Positions 53,400 through 62,790 are shown, numbered from the stretch's first letter. The stretch is 64,000 nt of DNA from Bdellovibrio sp. NC01 (GCF_006874625.1 NZ_CP030034.1:3038001-3102000); one strand, 5' to 3'. Program-made: numbers and translations. The notes: generated from the sequence alone by a model not told the origin.

Positions 53400-54050
53400 C
53401 TAGTTCGCTAGCAAATCAGATTTGCAAGAAGCCACGCCATCGTCCGCTGGAGTGCCCAACCAGATCGCAAGAATTTTTTGCGTCAAACCTTTGTCACCTT
53501 TAATCACAGTTTGTTTCGCCGCTGAATCTTCATAAATCAACGTTTCAGAACCGTCGCTGTGCTTATGAACTAGGATCGTTAAGCTATTGCCCGAAGTTGC
53601 ATCGCCGCCGTTTTTAACAGCGCTCAAGAATTGCTTAATTGCGTCTGTGCTCATATCGACTTTATTGATCGACAAAGCATCACGGAATGAACTTTGTACT
53701 GTTGGCGCGTCTACTGTGCGCAAGAACGTCAATTGAATCGCTGTAGTTTCGCTGTCATCCAAAGACTTCAAAGCTTCTTTGTCTTTTTTTACGAAACGTT
53801 CTGGGCTGCTTACAAGAAGTTGTGCGACATACACGTTCACTTTCGCCAAAAGAACTTTCTTCCAACGAAGACCGCCGCCCACGGTACTCAAATGCACAGC
53901 AGTTTGATCAATTGTCGCATCAGCTGATTTAGAAATGTTCACGCCTTTGATATCGCGAGAACCTTTTTCGAGCTTCAGAAGAGAAGCCTCTGCGAAAGAA
54001 ACAGAAAGAATGATGGCAGAGGCAGTAAGAACTTTTAGGACCGATTTCAT
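53400..54050 (-). CDS. Exported chalcone isomerase-like protein
   Basis: The 216-residue protein has a signal peptide (cleavage after AEA). The core ADATIDQTAVHLSTVGGGLR then KVNVYVAQLLVSS and QLTFLRTVDAPTVQSSFRDA matches the chalcone-isomerase-like fold found in secreted bacterial proteins that usually bind lipids and lack catalysis. It lies just upstream of the lipoprotein gene and they likely form one unit. Confidence 0.75.
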   Translation of the reverse strand: MKSVLKVLTASAIILSVSFAEASLLKLEKGSRDIKGVNISKSADATIDQTAVHLSTVGGGLRWKKVLLAKVNVYVAQLLVSSPERFVKKDKEALKSLDDSETTAIQLTFLRTVDAPTVQSSFRDALSINKVDMSTDAIKQFLSAVKNGGDATSGNSLTILVHKHSDGSETLIYEDSAAKQTVIKGDKGLTQKILAIWLGTPADDGVASCKSDLLAN

Positions 54051-54144
54051 AGAACGTCTCCTTTTAAAGGTAAGAAGACGTTCTTAGGACAGCCAACTAG
54101 AAGAGTCCCTTTTTATTTGTGCAATCGAACTTGCACAAATTTAA

Positions 54145-55032
54145 CTAGAATAGTGTCGGAATTGTTTGGTTGATCCAATCTTTGAACTCAAGCGCATTCG
54201 TGTAAACGCCCGTAGAGTTGCAAAGAAGGCTACCACGGCTTGTAACACCCCAAAGAAGGTATTGACCGTTGATTTGGATGAATGCTGGACCGCCAGAGTC
54301 ACCGCTGCAAGTGCCAGACTTACGCTCGTCCAAACGCACTTCAGTCTCTTGCAATGAAGAGATCGGTGCTTGGCCTTGACGAAGAAGACCGTCGCCGGAC
54401 ATTTCAACTTTCATGCAATTACGGTTGTTATCGTCGCAGAATACTTCACCGTCTTCGATAGCTTGATCTAGGTTTTTGTATTTTCTTGGATCGATTTGTG
54501 TCGCCTGAACGTCATCAACGCCATAACCAGCAACAGTCACCATCATGCCGCGTTTCAAAAGGTTCGTACCACCCAAGAAAGTCGCAGGCTTGTAACCCTC
54601 TGGCAGGGCGCCTTTAAAACGAACCAACGCGATATCGTTGCGATTGAATTCAGTTTCTTCATCATTTGGATTGTATTTGTCGTTCGCCTTGAAGCTTGTC
54701 ACCTGAAGCACGTGAGCTTGAAGAACGTCTTGTTCGCGGTTGCTCATCATATCGTCAACATTGTTCGCAAAAACAACTTTCATGTTAGATGCTTTAGAAG
54801 GCATACAGTGAGCCGCCGTCAAAACGATATTTGGAGCGATCAACGTACCTGTGCAGATGTATTGTTCTTTCGTATCGTACAAAGAAACGATACTTGCAGC
54901 GATAGAGGCGCCCTCTTTCACTTCTTGGCCGTTAATAATTGATGGCTTACCCGCAAGCTCAACGTTGTTCGAATTTTTAGGTGCGCAGGACACCAAAGCA
55001 ATCAACCCCAGGACCAAGACTGAACGGTTCAC
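54145..55032 (-). CDS. Trypsin-fold S1 serine protease, lipoprotein
   Basis: The 295-residue protein starts at a GTG with GGGGAGA upstream and has lipobox LVSC. The catalytic triad is complete: TAAHC (His75), NDIALVRF (Asp133) and GDSGGP (Ser246). The residue corresponding to trypsin 189 is Gly240, so a trypsin-like cleavage after Arg/Lys is not expected. It probably acts in the envelope. Secreted S1 proteases are expected in a predator (inference). Confidence 0.9.
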   Translation of the reverse strand: MNRSVLVLGLIALVSCAPKNSNNVELAGKPSIINGQEVKEGASIAASIVSLYDTKEQYICTGTLIAPNIVLTAAHCMPSKASNMKVVFANNVDDMMSNREQDVLQAHVLQVTSFKANDKYNPNDEETEFNRNDIALVRFKGALPEGYKPATFLGGTNLLKRGMMVTVAGYGVDDVQATQIDPRKYKNLDQAIEDGEVFCDDNNRNCMKVEMSGDGLLRQGQAPISSLQETEVRLDERKSGTCSGDSGGPAFIQINGQYLLWGVTSRGSLLCNSTGVYTNALEFKDWINQTIPTLF

Positions 55033-55163
55033 TAGTTTCTCCCCTTTTTAATGAGCGGCTTATATATGGACTCAATTACAGATGAGCAAGGGATTTTTCA
55101 AAAAAAAGGCGAGTCAGATGACATATTCTTGTCCGCCCCTCTAGAGCGACCTACACTAGGACC

Positions 55164-56714
55164 ATGAAAAACTTTTATCAAGAAGGCCCAAGCCTCACGA
55201 ATACTTACGAGTCTGACGAAACCCTGAAGAAGTTTTTGCGCAAAATTCTGCCAGCGGATGCACAAAAGGTAGCTCTTCCTCACCTTGCTCATCTCGGCCA
55301 AAGAGCTGCAACAGACATGTTGGCGTGGGCTCAGGATGCTGAAACCTATCCTCCAGTTCATGTGCCCTATGATCCGTGGGGGCGTCGTATCGATGACATC
55401 CGCGTATCTAATGGTTGGCGCCAACTTGAAAAAGTGGCGGCCGAAGAAGGTATCGTCGCAACGGCCTACGAACGCCGTTTCGGTTCCTTCTCGCGAATCT
55501 ATCAAATGGCTTTGCTTTATCTTTACTCGCCAAGCTCGGCCATTTTCTCATGCCCACTGGCTATGACAGATGGAGCAGCCCGCGCATTAGAGCTATACGG
55601 TACTCCAGAGCTTAAAGCCCGCGCCATTCCTCACCTGACATCCAAGGACCCTGCAACCTTCTGGACTGCCGGCCAATGGATGACAGAGCGTACGGGCGGT
55701 TCTGACGTCAGCGGCACTTCAACAGATGCACTAACGTTCTCGGGATCAAGCAACTTTGGAGCGACTCATGCTTTGCATGGGACGAAGTGGTTCACGTCTG
55801 CAACGACTTCGCAGATGGCTTTGACATTGGCTCGACCTGAAGGTGCTCCGGCAGGTTCGCGTGGTCTAAGTCTTTTCTATCTTGAACTTCGCGATAACCA
55901 AGGATCGTTAAACAACATCCAAATTCACCGTTTAAAAGACAAATTGGGCACAAAGGCATTGCCAACGGCCGAGTTAAGCTTGCAAGGCACCCCTGCTCGC
56001 ATTATCGGTGGCGAAGGTGAAGGCGTGAAACGTATTGCGAGTGTTTTGAATATCACACGCATTTACAACTCCGTCTGTGCTTTGGGTCACATGCGCCGCG
56101 CTTTGGATCTTGCCCAGAATTATTCTAAGAAACGCAAAGCTTTCGGAAAATTATTGATCGATCACCCCCTTCATCGCGAAACGTTGAATTGGCTAGAAAG
56201 CGATTTCCAACACTGCTTTGCTTTCACTTTCTATGTGGCACATCTTTTAGGTAAAGAAGAAGTCGGCGAAATCACAGCCAGTGAAAGAACTTTGCTGCGC
56301 ACGTTGACTCCGGTTCTAAAACTTTACACGGCTAAAAAAGCGATCACGATTTCAAGCGAGGTTGTCGAAATGTTCGGTGGCGCTGGTTATGTTGAAGACA
56401 CGGGTCTTCCACGCCTGCTTCGTGATGCGCAAGTTTTCTCGATCTGGGAAGGCACGACAAACGTTCTTTCACTTGATATGCTTCGTGCATTTGAAAAAGA
56501 ACAATCATTGCCTGTCGTGATGGAGTACCTAAAAAATTCTGCAGGAATGAAAGGCAATCACGCCCCGTTCGTGAAGAAATTTGAAGAGTTCACGAACCTT
56601 GTCGGCAAACTTGTTAAAGCCGGTCCTGAAGAGATGGAAGCAAATGCTCGTCGCTTAGCTTTGATGTTGGGCGATTTGATGTGTGAGAATTTGAAATTCG
56701 AATACGAAATTTAA
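55164..56714 (+). CDS. Acyl-CoA dehydrogenase family protein (AidB/ACAD type)
   Basis: The 516-residue protein has the acyl-CoA dehydrogenase domains: ATFWTAGQWMTERTGGSDVS (FAD/substrate loop), NITRIYNSVCALGHMRRAL and the C-terminal FGGAGYVEDTGLPRLLRDAQ then IWEGTTNVLSL. The start region (55164) and length (~500) resemble AidB-like members rather than the ~380-residue short-chain type. It oxidises acyl-CoA with FAD in the canonical case; the actual substrate is unknown. No electron-transfer flavoprotein genes are near. Confidence 0.85.
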   Translation: MKNFYQEGPSLTNTYESDETLKKFLRKILPADAQKVALPHLAHLGQRAATDMLAWAQDAETYPPVHVPYDPWGRRIDDIRVSNGWRQLEKVAAEEGIVATAYERRFGSFSRIYQMALLYLYSPSSAIFSCPLAMTDGAARALELYGTPELKARAIPHLTSKDPATFWTAGQWMTERTGGSDVSGTSTDALTFSGSSNFGATHALHGTKWFTSATTSQMALTLARPEGAPAGSRGLSLFYLELRDNQGSLNNIQIHRLKDKLGTKALPTAELSLQGTPARIIGGEGEGVKRIASVLNITRIYNSVCALGHMRRALDLAQNYSKKRKAFGKLLIDHPLHRETLNWLESDFQHCFAFTFYVAHLLGKEEVGEITASERTLLRTLTPVLKLYTAKKAITISSEVVEMFGGAGYVEDTGLPRLLRDAQVFSIWEGTTNVLSLDMLRAFEKEQSLPVVMEYLKNSAGMKGNHAPFVKKFEEFTNLVGKLVKAGPEEMEANARRLALMLGDLMCENLKFEYEI

Positions 56715-56737
56715 TTTTTAAAAGAATATGAGAATAA

Positions 56738-56767
56738 AAAAAGGGCGGTATCACTACCGCCCTTTTT
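56738..56767. terminator. Bidirectional terminator
   Basis: Hairpin AAAAAGGGCGGTA/TACCGCCCTTTTT with a four-base loop, ending both the dehydrogenase gene and possibly the repeat-protein gene. Confidence 0.85.
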
Positions 56768-56774
56768 TTTTAGC

Positions 56775-56793
56775 ACTCCGGCGAAGCCGGAGT
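56775..56793. other. Short hairpin ACTCCGGC/GCCGGAGT
   Basis: Eight-base stem, three-base loop, placed between convergent genes; same layout as the hairpin at 12804-12822. Confidence 0.45.
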
Positions 56794-56816
56794 AACTAAT
56801 TAGCTATTGATCTTTA

Positions 56817-59800
56817 TTAAAGACTTACAGCTGGTTGGATCATTGGGTTCACGATGTCACCAGGGTTGTTACCGATGATGATACCGCGAGCTTTAGATCT
56901 TCTTAGCTTAGGATCGAATGGAAGACCTTTTTTGCTTGGAGCTGAGATTGCAATCCAGCGTCCAGAAGCATCTGTCTGCCATGCTCTGTAGTACATAGAC
57001 AATTTCGTACCTTCGATGAGGTAGTCAATTTGTACGCCAGGGCCTGCCATATCCATCGCAGCTTTGAATGTGAACGCATTCTCATTCATCGCTTCACCGA
57101 ATTCACCGTAAGCTGCAGCGAATGCTTTAGCGTCAGTGTTCATCGTTTTATACATGCGTTTCAATGCAGCATACATTCTGCCCATTGCACCACTTGTATT
57201 CGATTTCAATTGGTATTCGCAACTTGCTGTATTTGGATGTTCGCCGTTAGCAGCTGGGCAATACCAGTATGGATCGTTACGGTCCATATAGCCTGCAACC
57301 ATGCCGTTAGCTTTAGTTACGAACGTATCCTGAGTCGCACGTTGAGCAGCCATCATCAATCTCAATGTATTGTCGTCGCTGAAGTTAACGTTGAACTCAA
57401 CACCTGTGTAACCAAGATCTTGATCAGGAACATTGACATTCAATGCATCCAAACCAGTTTTCTTGATCAACTCGGCGATACCAGAGCGTAGACGAGAGCC
57501 ATTTGATTTCTCGTGACGGAATGCATAGCTGTACGTACCGAACATGCTATCCATTTTCGCGTGAGTATCCCAGTTCTCGATCGTGTATTTAGCACCGTAG
57601 AACATGAAATCTTTCTCTTTGTGTTTGAACCAGAAGCGTGAATCTTCCGATTGCGAGAAGATACCATAGTGCACACGTGCCGTATTACGATTGATGTACA
57701 AATCAGAAGTCGTGAACGATTGCACACGGCCTTTGCTGTATACTTTATCCCAGATAATAGGGATAGAGAATGCAGCACTTACGACAGAACCAGAGCTAAC
57801 AGTTCTGAATGTCGCAACTTTTTGTACTGGAGCCGCTTCAACCAAGTTTCTTGGTTTCTCTGATGCCAACTGCTCAGATGAGTACGCATTACCACGAATC
57901 ATATCTTCGTAAGCTTTACGTCCTGTCTCTGTGCTCAAGTCGAACAAGTATGAGAATCCATCGTCGGCTGAGTTGAAGTAATTTTTCGAAATAGTCAGGA
58001 TCGAAGCACTTGCAAACACTGACAATGACTCTAGTTTACCACTTGTCATTTTCACGTATGCTTTGTTCGCGCCAACTTTTTCAACATAAGTTTCCCAAGT
58101 ACCTTTCGCCAAGCGAGCTGCGCCCACTCCGACAGGTCCTAAGCCAGCACTTGCACTGAAGACCACGCCACCGTGACCAACATAAGTGATGCTGTCACCT
58201 GGATCCCAACGGTTCAAATCCGTTGCCGATTCAGGAATTTCGTTACGTCCACCCATATCGTATGCTTTGCCCAGAGTGCTTACATAACGAGTTGATTGAG
58301 TGTCTTTACCTACGACAGGCAATACGCCCACGTAAGCCCAGAAGCTTTGATGCCAGCCTGTCGCATTTTCAAACCAGAATCTGATTTGTGCGCCAAGACC
58401 CACTTCGAGACTGCCGTAAACAGTTTTTTGGAAACCGTCGCGGTAGTCGCCATACACCAATGAATCTGTCGCTGCTTTTGAATCGTACGCTTCCAAAACT
58501 GCTTTTGGTTGCGGACCACCCATTTGCGGCGTCAAGTTGATGATGTAAGAACCGAAGTCGAATGATAGATGGAACAAAGGCTCCAACTTATGACGAAGTT
58601 TATTTTTCTCTTCTTTGCTTCCAGTTGTAGCTGTAGCTGAAGTAGCAGTCGAAGTAGAAGTTGACGTCGACTCTGTGCCTGTCGTCGCAGTTGAAGTCGA
58701 CTGTTCGCCAGTTGTTGCTGTCGAAGTTGCAGTCGTCACCGTCGCCGTTGTAGCCGTCGAAGTTGCAGTTGTTACCGTTGCAGTCGAAGTGACTTCACCA
58801 GTCGTGTATCCAGTTGTGTAACCCGTCGTTGAATACCCTGTAGAGTATCCTGTCGAGTGACCTGTTGAATGACCGTCTGTGTGACCATCAGTACGTCCGT
58901 CAGTATGGCCATTTGAGTAACCATCTGTCTTACCGTCTGAGTGACCGTTCGTGCGACCTGTCGAGTTTTGTTGACCGTCAGAATGGCCATCAGTTCTACC
59001 GTTCGTGTAGCCTGAAGTTTTACCATCTGAGTGACCATCGGTACGACCATCGGAATGACCGTTAGTGTAGCCGCTCGTTTTACCATCAGAATGACCGCCA
59101 TCAGTACGACCATCTGTATGACCGTTAGTTCCACCATTAGTGTAACCAGTTGAGCCATTTTGGTGACCGTTTGAGTGACCATTCGAATTGCCGTTTGCAT
59201 TTCCATTAGCGTTGCCATTTGAGTTGCCATTCGCATTACCGTTGGCGTTACCGTTAGCATTGCCGTTTGAATTGCCATTCGCATTACCGTTGGCATTACC
59301 ATTCGTGAAACCATTAGATCCACCATTAGTGCGACCATTTGAGTTTCCGTTGGCGTTACCATTGGCGTTGCCGTTCGAATTGCCATTGGCATTACCGTTC
59401 GCATTTCCGTTTGAGCCACCGCTTGTTGAACCAACAACAGTTGCAGCTACAGAAGTACGACCATTTGAATTGCCGTTTGCATTTCCATTGGCGTTACCAT
59501 TCGCATTACCGTTAGCGTTTCCGTTTGAGCCACCGCTTGTTGAACCAACAACAGTCGCCGCTACAGATGAACCACCATTTGAGTTACCATTCGCATTGCC
59601 ATTTGCATTACCATTAGCATTTCCGTTTGAACCACCGCTTGTTGAACCAACAACAGTCGCCGCTACAGAGCTTCCGCCTGAGCCACCACTTGTTGAGCCA
59701 GCAACAGTTGCTGCCACAGATGAACGACCATTTGAATTGCCGTTCGCATTGCCATTTGCGTTGCCATTCGAACCGCCGCTAGTAGAACCAGCCACAGTTG

Positions 59801-60344
59801 CTGCAACAGAACTACCACCACTGAAGCCAGTTGAACCACCGACAACAGTTGCAGCAACAGAAGAGCCACCGCTTGAAGAACCGCCTGAAGACGATCCACC
59901 CGAAGAAGATCCACCAGAGAATCCAGTTGATCCACCTACAACAGTCGCAGCTACAGAAGAGCGACCATTTGAATTTCCGTTAGCATTGCCATTCGCATTG
60001 CCGTTTGAGCTTCCACTCGAACCACCACTTGTAGATCCGACTACAGTTGCAGCGACAGATCCGCCCGTGGAACCACCTACGACTGTGGCTGCAACAGATC
60101 CTCCAGTCGAACCACCGACAACGGTGGCTGCGACTGACGATCGACCATTAGAATTTCCATTCGATCCGCCAGAAGAAGAGCTTCCTCCTCCATTAGCTGC
60201 CTTCGGTACAGGCATGCTCTGCTCGTTATTCGAAGTTTGCGTCGTCTTACTTCCATACGGAAGTAGACTTAACTGCGCCCACGTCGGATTCGCGATCAGA
60301 GTAATACCAGCAGCGAGGAATGCCTTCCTATATGCTACTTTCAT
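56817..60344 (-). CDS. Large exported repeat-rich protein
   Basis: The 1175-residue protein has a signal peptide (cleavage near TWAQ). Residues ~48-572 are low complexity. First come ten copies of VAATV[V/A]G joined by Gly/Ser and Asn-Gly runs (NGNANGNANGNSNG). Then (~390-515) come tetrads such as DGRT, DGHS, NGHT and TGYS, and then a Thr/Ala/Ser-rich stretch. The remaining 600 residues (from KLRHKLEPLF) form a distinct folded region that I do not recognise, with strand-like patterns. It is likely a surface or secreted protein. Repeats are in frame and multiples of three bases long, so copy number can vary without frameshift. Confidence 0.8.
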   Translation of the reverse strand: MKVAYRKAFLAAGITLIANPTWAQLSLLPYGSKTTQTSNNEQSMPVPKAANGGGSSSSGGSNGNSNGRSSVAATVVGGSTGGSVAATVVGGSTGGSVAATVVGSTSGGSSGSSNGNANGNANGNSNGRSSVAATVVGGSTGFSGGSSSGGSSSGGSSSGGSSVAATVVGGSTGFSGGSSVAATVAGSTSGGSNGNANGNANGNSNGRSSVAATVAGSTSGGSGGSSVAATVVGSTSGGSNGNANGNANGNANGNSNGGSSVAATVVGSTSGGSNGNANGNANGNANGNANGNSNGRTSVAATVVGSTSGGSNGNANGNANGNSNGNANGNANGNSNGRTNGGSNGFTNGNANGNANGNSNGNANGNANGNANGNSNGNANGNANGNSNGHSNGHQNGSTGYTNGGTNGHTDGRTDGGHSDGKTSGYTNGHSDGRTDGHSDGKTSGYTNGRTDGHSDGQQNSTGRTNGHSDGKTDGYSNGHTDGRTDGHTDGHSTGHSTGYSTGYSTTGYTTGYTTGEVTSTATVTTATSTATTATVTTATSTATTGEQSTSTATTGTESTSTSTSTATSATATTGSKEEKNKLRHKLEPLFHLSFDFGSYIINLTPQMGGPQPKAVLEAYDSKAATDSLVYGDYRDGFQKTVYGSLEVGLGAQIRFWFENATGWHQSFWAYVGVLPVVGKDTQSTRYVSTLGKAYDMGGRNEIPESATDLNRWDPGDSITYVGHGGVVFSASAGLGPVGVGAARLAKGTWETYVEKVGANKAYVKMTSGKLESLSVFASASILTISKNYFNSADDGFSYLFDLSTETGRKAYEDMIRGNAYSSEQLASEKPRNLVEAAPVQKVATFRTVSSGSVVSAAFSIPIIWDKVYSKGRVQSFTTSDLYINRNTARVHYGIFSQSEDSRFWFKHKEKDFMFYGAKYTIENWDTHAKMDSMFGTYSYAFRHEKSNGSRLRSGIAELIKKTGLDALNVNVPDQDLGYTGVEFNVNFSDDNTLRLMMAAQRATQDTFVTKANGMVAGYMDRNDPYWYCPAANGEHPNTASCEYQLKSNTSGAMGRMYAALKRMYKTMNTDAKAFAAAYGEFGEAMNENAFTFKAAMDMAGPGVQIDYLIEGTKLSMYYRAWQTDASGRWIAISAPSKKGLPFDPKLRRSKARGIIIGNNPGDIVNPMIQPAVSL
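58800..60180. repeat. In-frame coding repeats of the large secreted protein
   Basis: Tandem short units (about 12 bases, encoding NGNA-type tetrads) and longer VAATVVG blocks make up this stretch. It reads as protein on the minus strand; the plus strand carries long shadow frames rich in Pro, Leu and Phe. Confidence 0.75.
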
Positions 60345-60504
60345 GTATCCTCCAAAAAATTGGGTTGTTGTTTTGTGCGTGAAGCAACTTTTAACTAACC
60401 TTTGATTTTTGGATAGCGAAATTGATTTGATGTCTGTCTTTTAATTTTTTGCAGATTCAAAATATTTTTCAGAAGTGAAATGTAAAAAACAATTTTGAAA
60501 AAAT

Positions 60505-60539
60505 AAAAAACGCCGAGGTGATTAAGCTCGGCGTTTTTT
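60505..60539 (-). terminator. Terminator after the HTTM gene
   Basis: Hairpin CGCCGAG/CTCGGCG with A6/T7 flanks, 29 bases after the HTTM stop on the minus strand. Confidence 0.8.
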
Positions 60540-60567
60540 TCGAATATAAATTTTTAAGAAGAAAAAA

Positions 60568-61524
60568 TTATTCAGCAGTAACAGAGTTCAAAATTGAAAT
60601 CTCCTTGTTCGCAAATCTTTCTTTCAGTTTACCACGAACCCACTGATCAATTTTTTCCGCATCGAATGGTTCAATCATCAAGCCCATCGCGGCGATCATC
60701 ACCCATTCAAACATCGGAATATTCATTACGACTTCAATACCAAGATGCAAGCCGAGACCCGCGAGCAAAACCCAGTAACGAAGTTCTTTGATCCACACCA
60801 GAGTACCTAACGAGAATTCAGTAATCAAAGTGCCCCAAGTTAATAGCTTAATGATCACCAGATTATTAAGAAGTGGAAGTGGTATGCGCACAAACTCATC
60901 CAAGCGAGTCGCGATATAAATCGCCGTACCATCAGCCCAATAAGTACCTTTCATCTTAAACAGTACCGTCGATACATAAATAAGACAGAACTGAATCTGC
61001 ATCAAACGCAAACCCCAAGGCGCACGCAAAGCTGGAATCTCTGGTGCAAGACCACGCACACGCGCGATCAAACGATCCAAAGAGTAAGCTTCACCGGCTG
61101 GAGTGAACATCATAAAGAACAATAAATTGCGCAAGACTAAATCTGAACTATTCAGAATAAAGACATTTCGGTTGTGGAATGACATAACCGTCAGGAACGC
61201 AAACAAGATGGATGTACGGGTAAAAAGACCGAACGTCACACCCAACGCCGCAGCAAGATTCAGTAAGGCAACGAAAGTTGCCGTGCGCGGATCATTCGGC
61301 AACCAATCGAAGAAACTAAATCGCCAATCAGATCCATAAATCTGTGAAGTGTTCAAAGAAACCAAACCATTCGTTCCCCAGAAAACTTCAAGATGTGTCC
61401 ACGTCATGTACCAGTTCGCAAGAAGAAGCAAACCAAACAGCACACGAACCGCTGCCACGGATTGAACTGGCACGGGTTTAAAGAAAAATTCGCGAACGGA
61501 ATTAACGATTGATGTTAGCTTCAT
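60568..61524 (-). CDS. HTTM-domain membrane protein
   Basis: The 318-residue protein has the HTTM layout shared with vitamin K-dependent gamma-carboxylases: AAVRVLFGLLLLANWYMTWT, SFHNRNVFILNSSDLVLRNL, and RLMQIQFCLIYVSTVLFKMK with TYWADGTAIYIATRLDEF. HTTM proteins are multi-pass with roles not well defined. It overlaps the upstream partner by 23 bases. Confidence 0.82.
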   Translation of the reverse strand: MKLTSIVNSVREFFFKPVPVQSVAAVRVLFGLLLLANWYMTWTHLEVFWGTNGLVSLNTSQIYGSDWRFSFFDWLPNDPRTATFVALLNLAAALGVTFGLFTRTSILFAFLTVMSFHNRNVFILNSSDLVLRNLLFFMMFTPAGEAYSLDRLIARVRGLAPEIPALRAPWGLRLMQIQFCLIYVSTVLFKMKGTYWADGTAIYIATRLDEFVRIPLPLLNNLVIIKLLTWGTLITEFSLGTLVWIKELRYWVLLAGLGLHLGIEVVMNIPMFEWVMIAAMGLMIEPFDAEKIDQWVRGKLKERFANKEISILNSVTAE

Positions 61525-62098
61525 ATTTCACCTTCTGAGGTTCTGTCGGAATGAAATGGAAAACAGCTTCAGTTTGATATTCTGTGCTCATTTGCCCATG
61601 CGGAATAAATTTTTCTTGTGGCGGCTTCACGATATTGAAATGACGATAGAATTGAAGCTCTTTGATTTCGCGATGTTTACCCTGGTTTTCAAGGTTCACA
61701 ACTTCACGAGCAACAAAGCGAGACATATCGAACCACACTTCCGATTTTTCCATCGGAACTAAATTTTCTTGCGAATATTTGCGGAAGCGTTCGCCACCTA
61801 AAAGTTTTTCCCATGAAGGCATGCGTGACGGGCGAGGAAACGTCCAACGTTCCTTAGAGCCGTCTTTGAATGTGATCTCGGCATCAAGATACGCATTCAC
61901 GTTCGCCGGATTCGGAGCAAACATGCTCCACATCTGATCCAGAGCGAAGAACGTCTGATATCGCCAGAGAACATTTAAAATATTATCTCCCACGGCACTT
62001 CTATCTGGAAGAGATGCCGTCGCCATCAACACGACATTGAGTGTGATGAATAAAGAGATCGCGACAAATTTCACTTTATGAAAAAGTTTGACCACCAT
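61502..62098 (-). CDS. HTTM partner protein
   Basis: The 198-residue protein has one N-terminal membrane segment (KFVAISLFITLNVVLMATA) and a conserved-looking MWSMFAPNPANVNAYLDAEI then WTFPRP stretch. Such proteins sit beside HTTM genes in many bacteria. The ATG at 62098 with AAGGGG upstream is used. It overlaps the HTTM gene, so they are translated together and probably form a complex. Confidence 0.75.
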   Translation of the reverse strand: MVVKLFHKVKFVAISLFITLNVVLMATASLPDRSAVGDNILNVLWRYQTFFALDQMWSMFAPNPANVNAYLDAEITFKDGSKERWTFPRPSRMPSWEKLLGGERFRKYSQENLVPMEKSEVWFDMSRFVAREVVNLENQGKHREIKELQFYRHFNIVKPPQEKFIPHGQMSTEYQTEAVFHFIPTEPQKVKYEANINR

Positions 62099-62240
62099 AA
62101 ATACCCCTTGAATGTTGGCTAACATCCGAAGGAATCTAGTAAACACTTAGTGATCTGTGCAACGACGAAGACGACAAGAAGAATTAAACTTCATCCACCA
62201 ATCTTTCCCATCCTTAATCTGCGCGTGAATTTCAAAAAAA

Positions 62241-62263
62241 AGCCCCGCAAAATCTGCGAGGCT
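62241..62263 (-). terminator. Terminator after the small exported protein gene
   Basis: Hairpin AGCCCCGCA/TGCGAGGCT (one G:U) with a T-run on the minus strand. Confidence 0.65.
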
Positions 62264-62294
62264 TTCAAACTTTCAATTAATTGCGATTCAGAAA

Positions 62295-62552
62295 CTATTT
62301 TTTCTTTTTCGCTTCTTTCACTTCAACGGTCTTCGCAGTCATTGTGTACTCGATAGTAACTTTTTCACCAACTTTCAAATCGCCAGTTACTTTCGTATCT
62401 GCAGCTCTATCGATTTCCCATTTATCTTTGCCTTTTTCGACAACGATTTTTGAATCAGTTACTTCCAAAACTGGTCCCGTTACTTGATAAGTCTTTGCAG
62501 CAAAGCTGAAAGATGCCATCAACATCGTTGCGATGAATACCAATGCTTTCAT
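62295..62552 (-). CDS. Small exported hypothetical protein
   Basis: The 85-residue protein has a signal peptide (cleavage after SFAA) and one beta-rich mature domain (KTYQVTGPVLEVTDSKIVVE and KVGEKVTIEYTMTAK). It resembles small secreted proteins in other deltaproteobacteria-like genomes, without known function. It ends in lysines. It is monocistronic. Confidence 0.65.
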   Translation of the reverse strand: MKALVFIATMLMASFSFAAKTYQVTGPVLEVTDSKIVVEKGKDKWEIDRAADTKVTGDLKVGEKVTIEYTMTAKTVEVKEAKKKK

Positions 62553-62790
62553 TGTAAAACTCCCTTTTTAAAGTAGCTCTATCAAAACAAAAACCTAAGG
62601 CCTTGTCGATTCAATATTGTTTGCTAGGCAGCATGTCTAAGGAATGTACAGGTGCCTTTTTAGGGCGCCGATTCTTAGCTTATGGAACTTCCAGCTTTAA
62701 TTAATTGTACGAACGATCGCCCTTTTCCTGGCACGCGCTTTGTAAATTCCCCGGAACAGTTACAGGCACGTCAATGCGAGAGAGGATAAG

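Noticed and set aside
58772-59437. Minus-strand 221-codon frame rich in Met, Thr and Val
   Set aside because: It is another frame of the same repeat; the true frame has a signal peptide, ribosome binding site and a long folded C-terminal domain.
58800-60180. CRISPR-like repetition
   Set aside because: Units are coding, in frame and adjacent, with no constant-length spacers and no cas genes.
59188-60405. Long plus-strand frame (405 codons) rich in Pro, Leu and Phe
   Set aside because: It is the mirror of in-frame repeats of the minus-strand secreted protein; it has no signal for a start and its composition follows the repeat.
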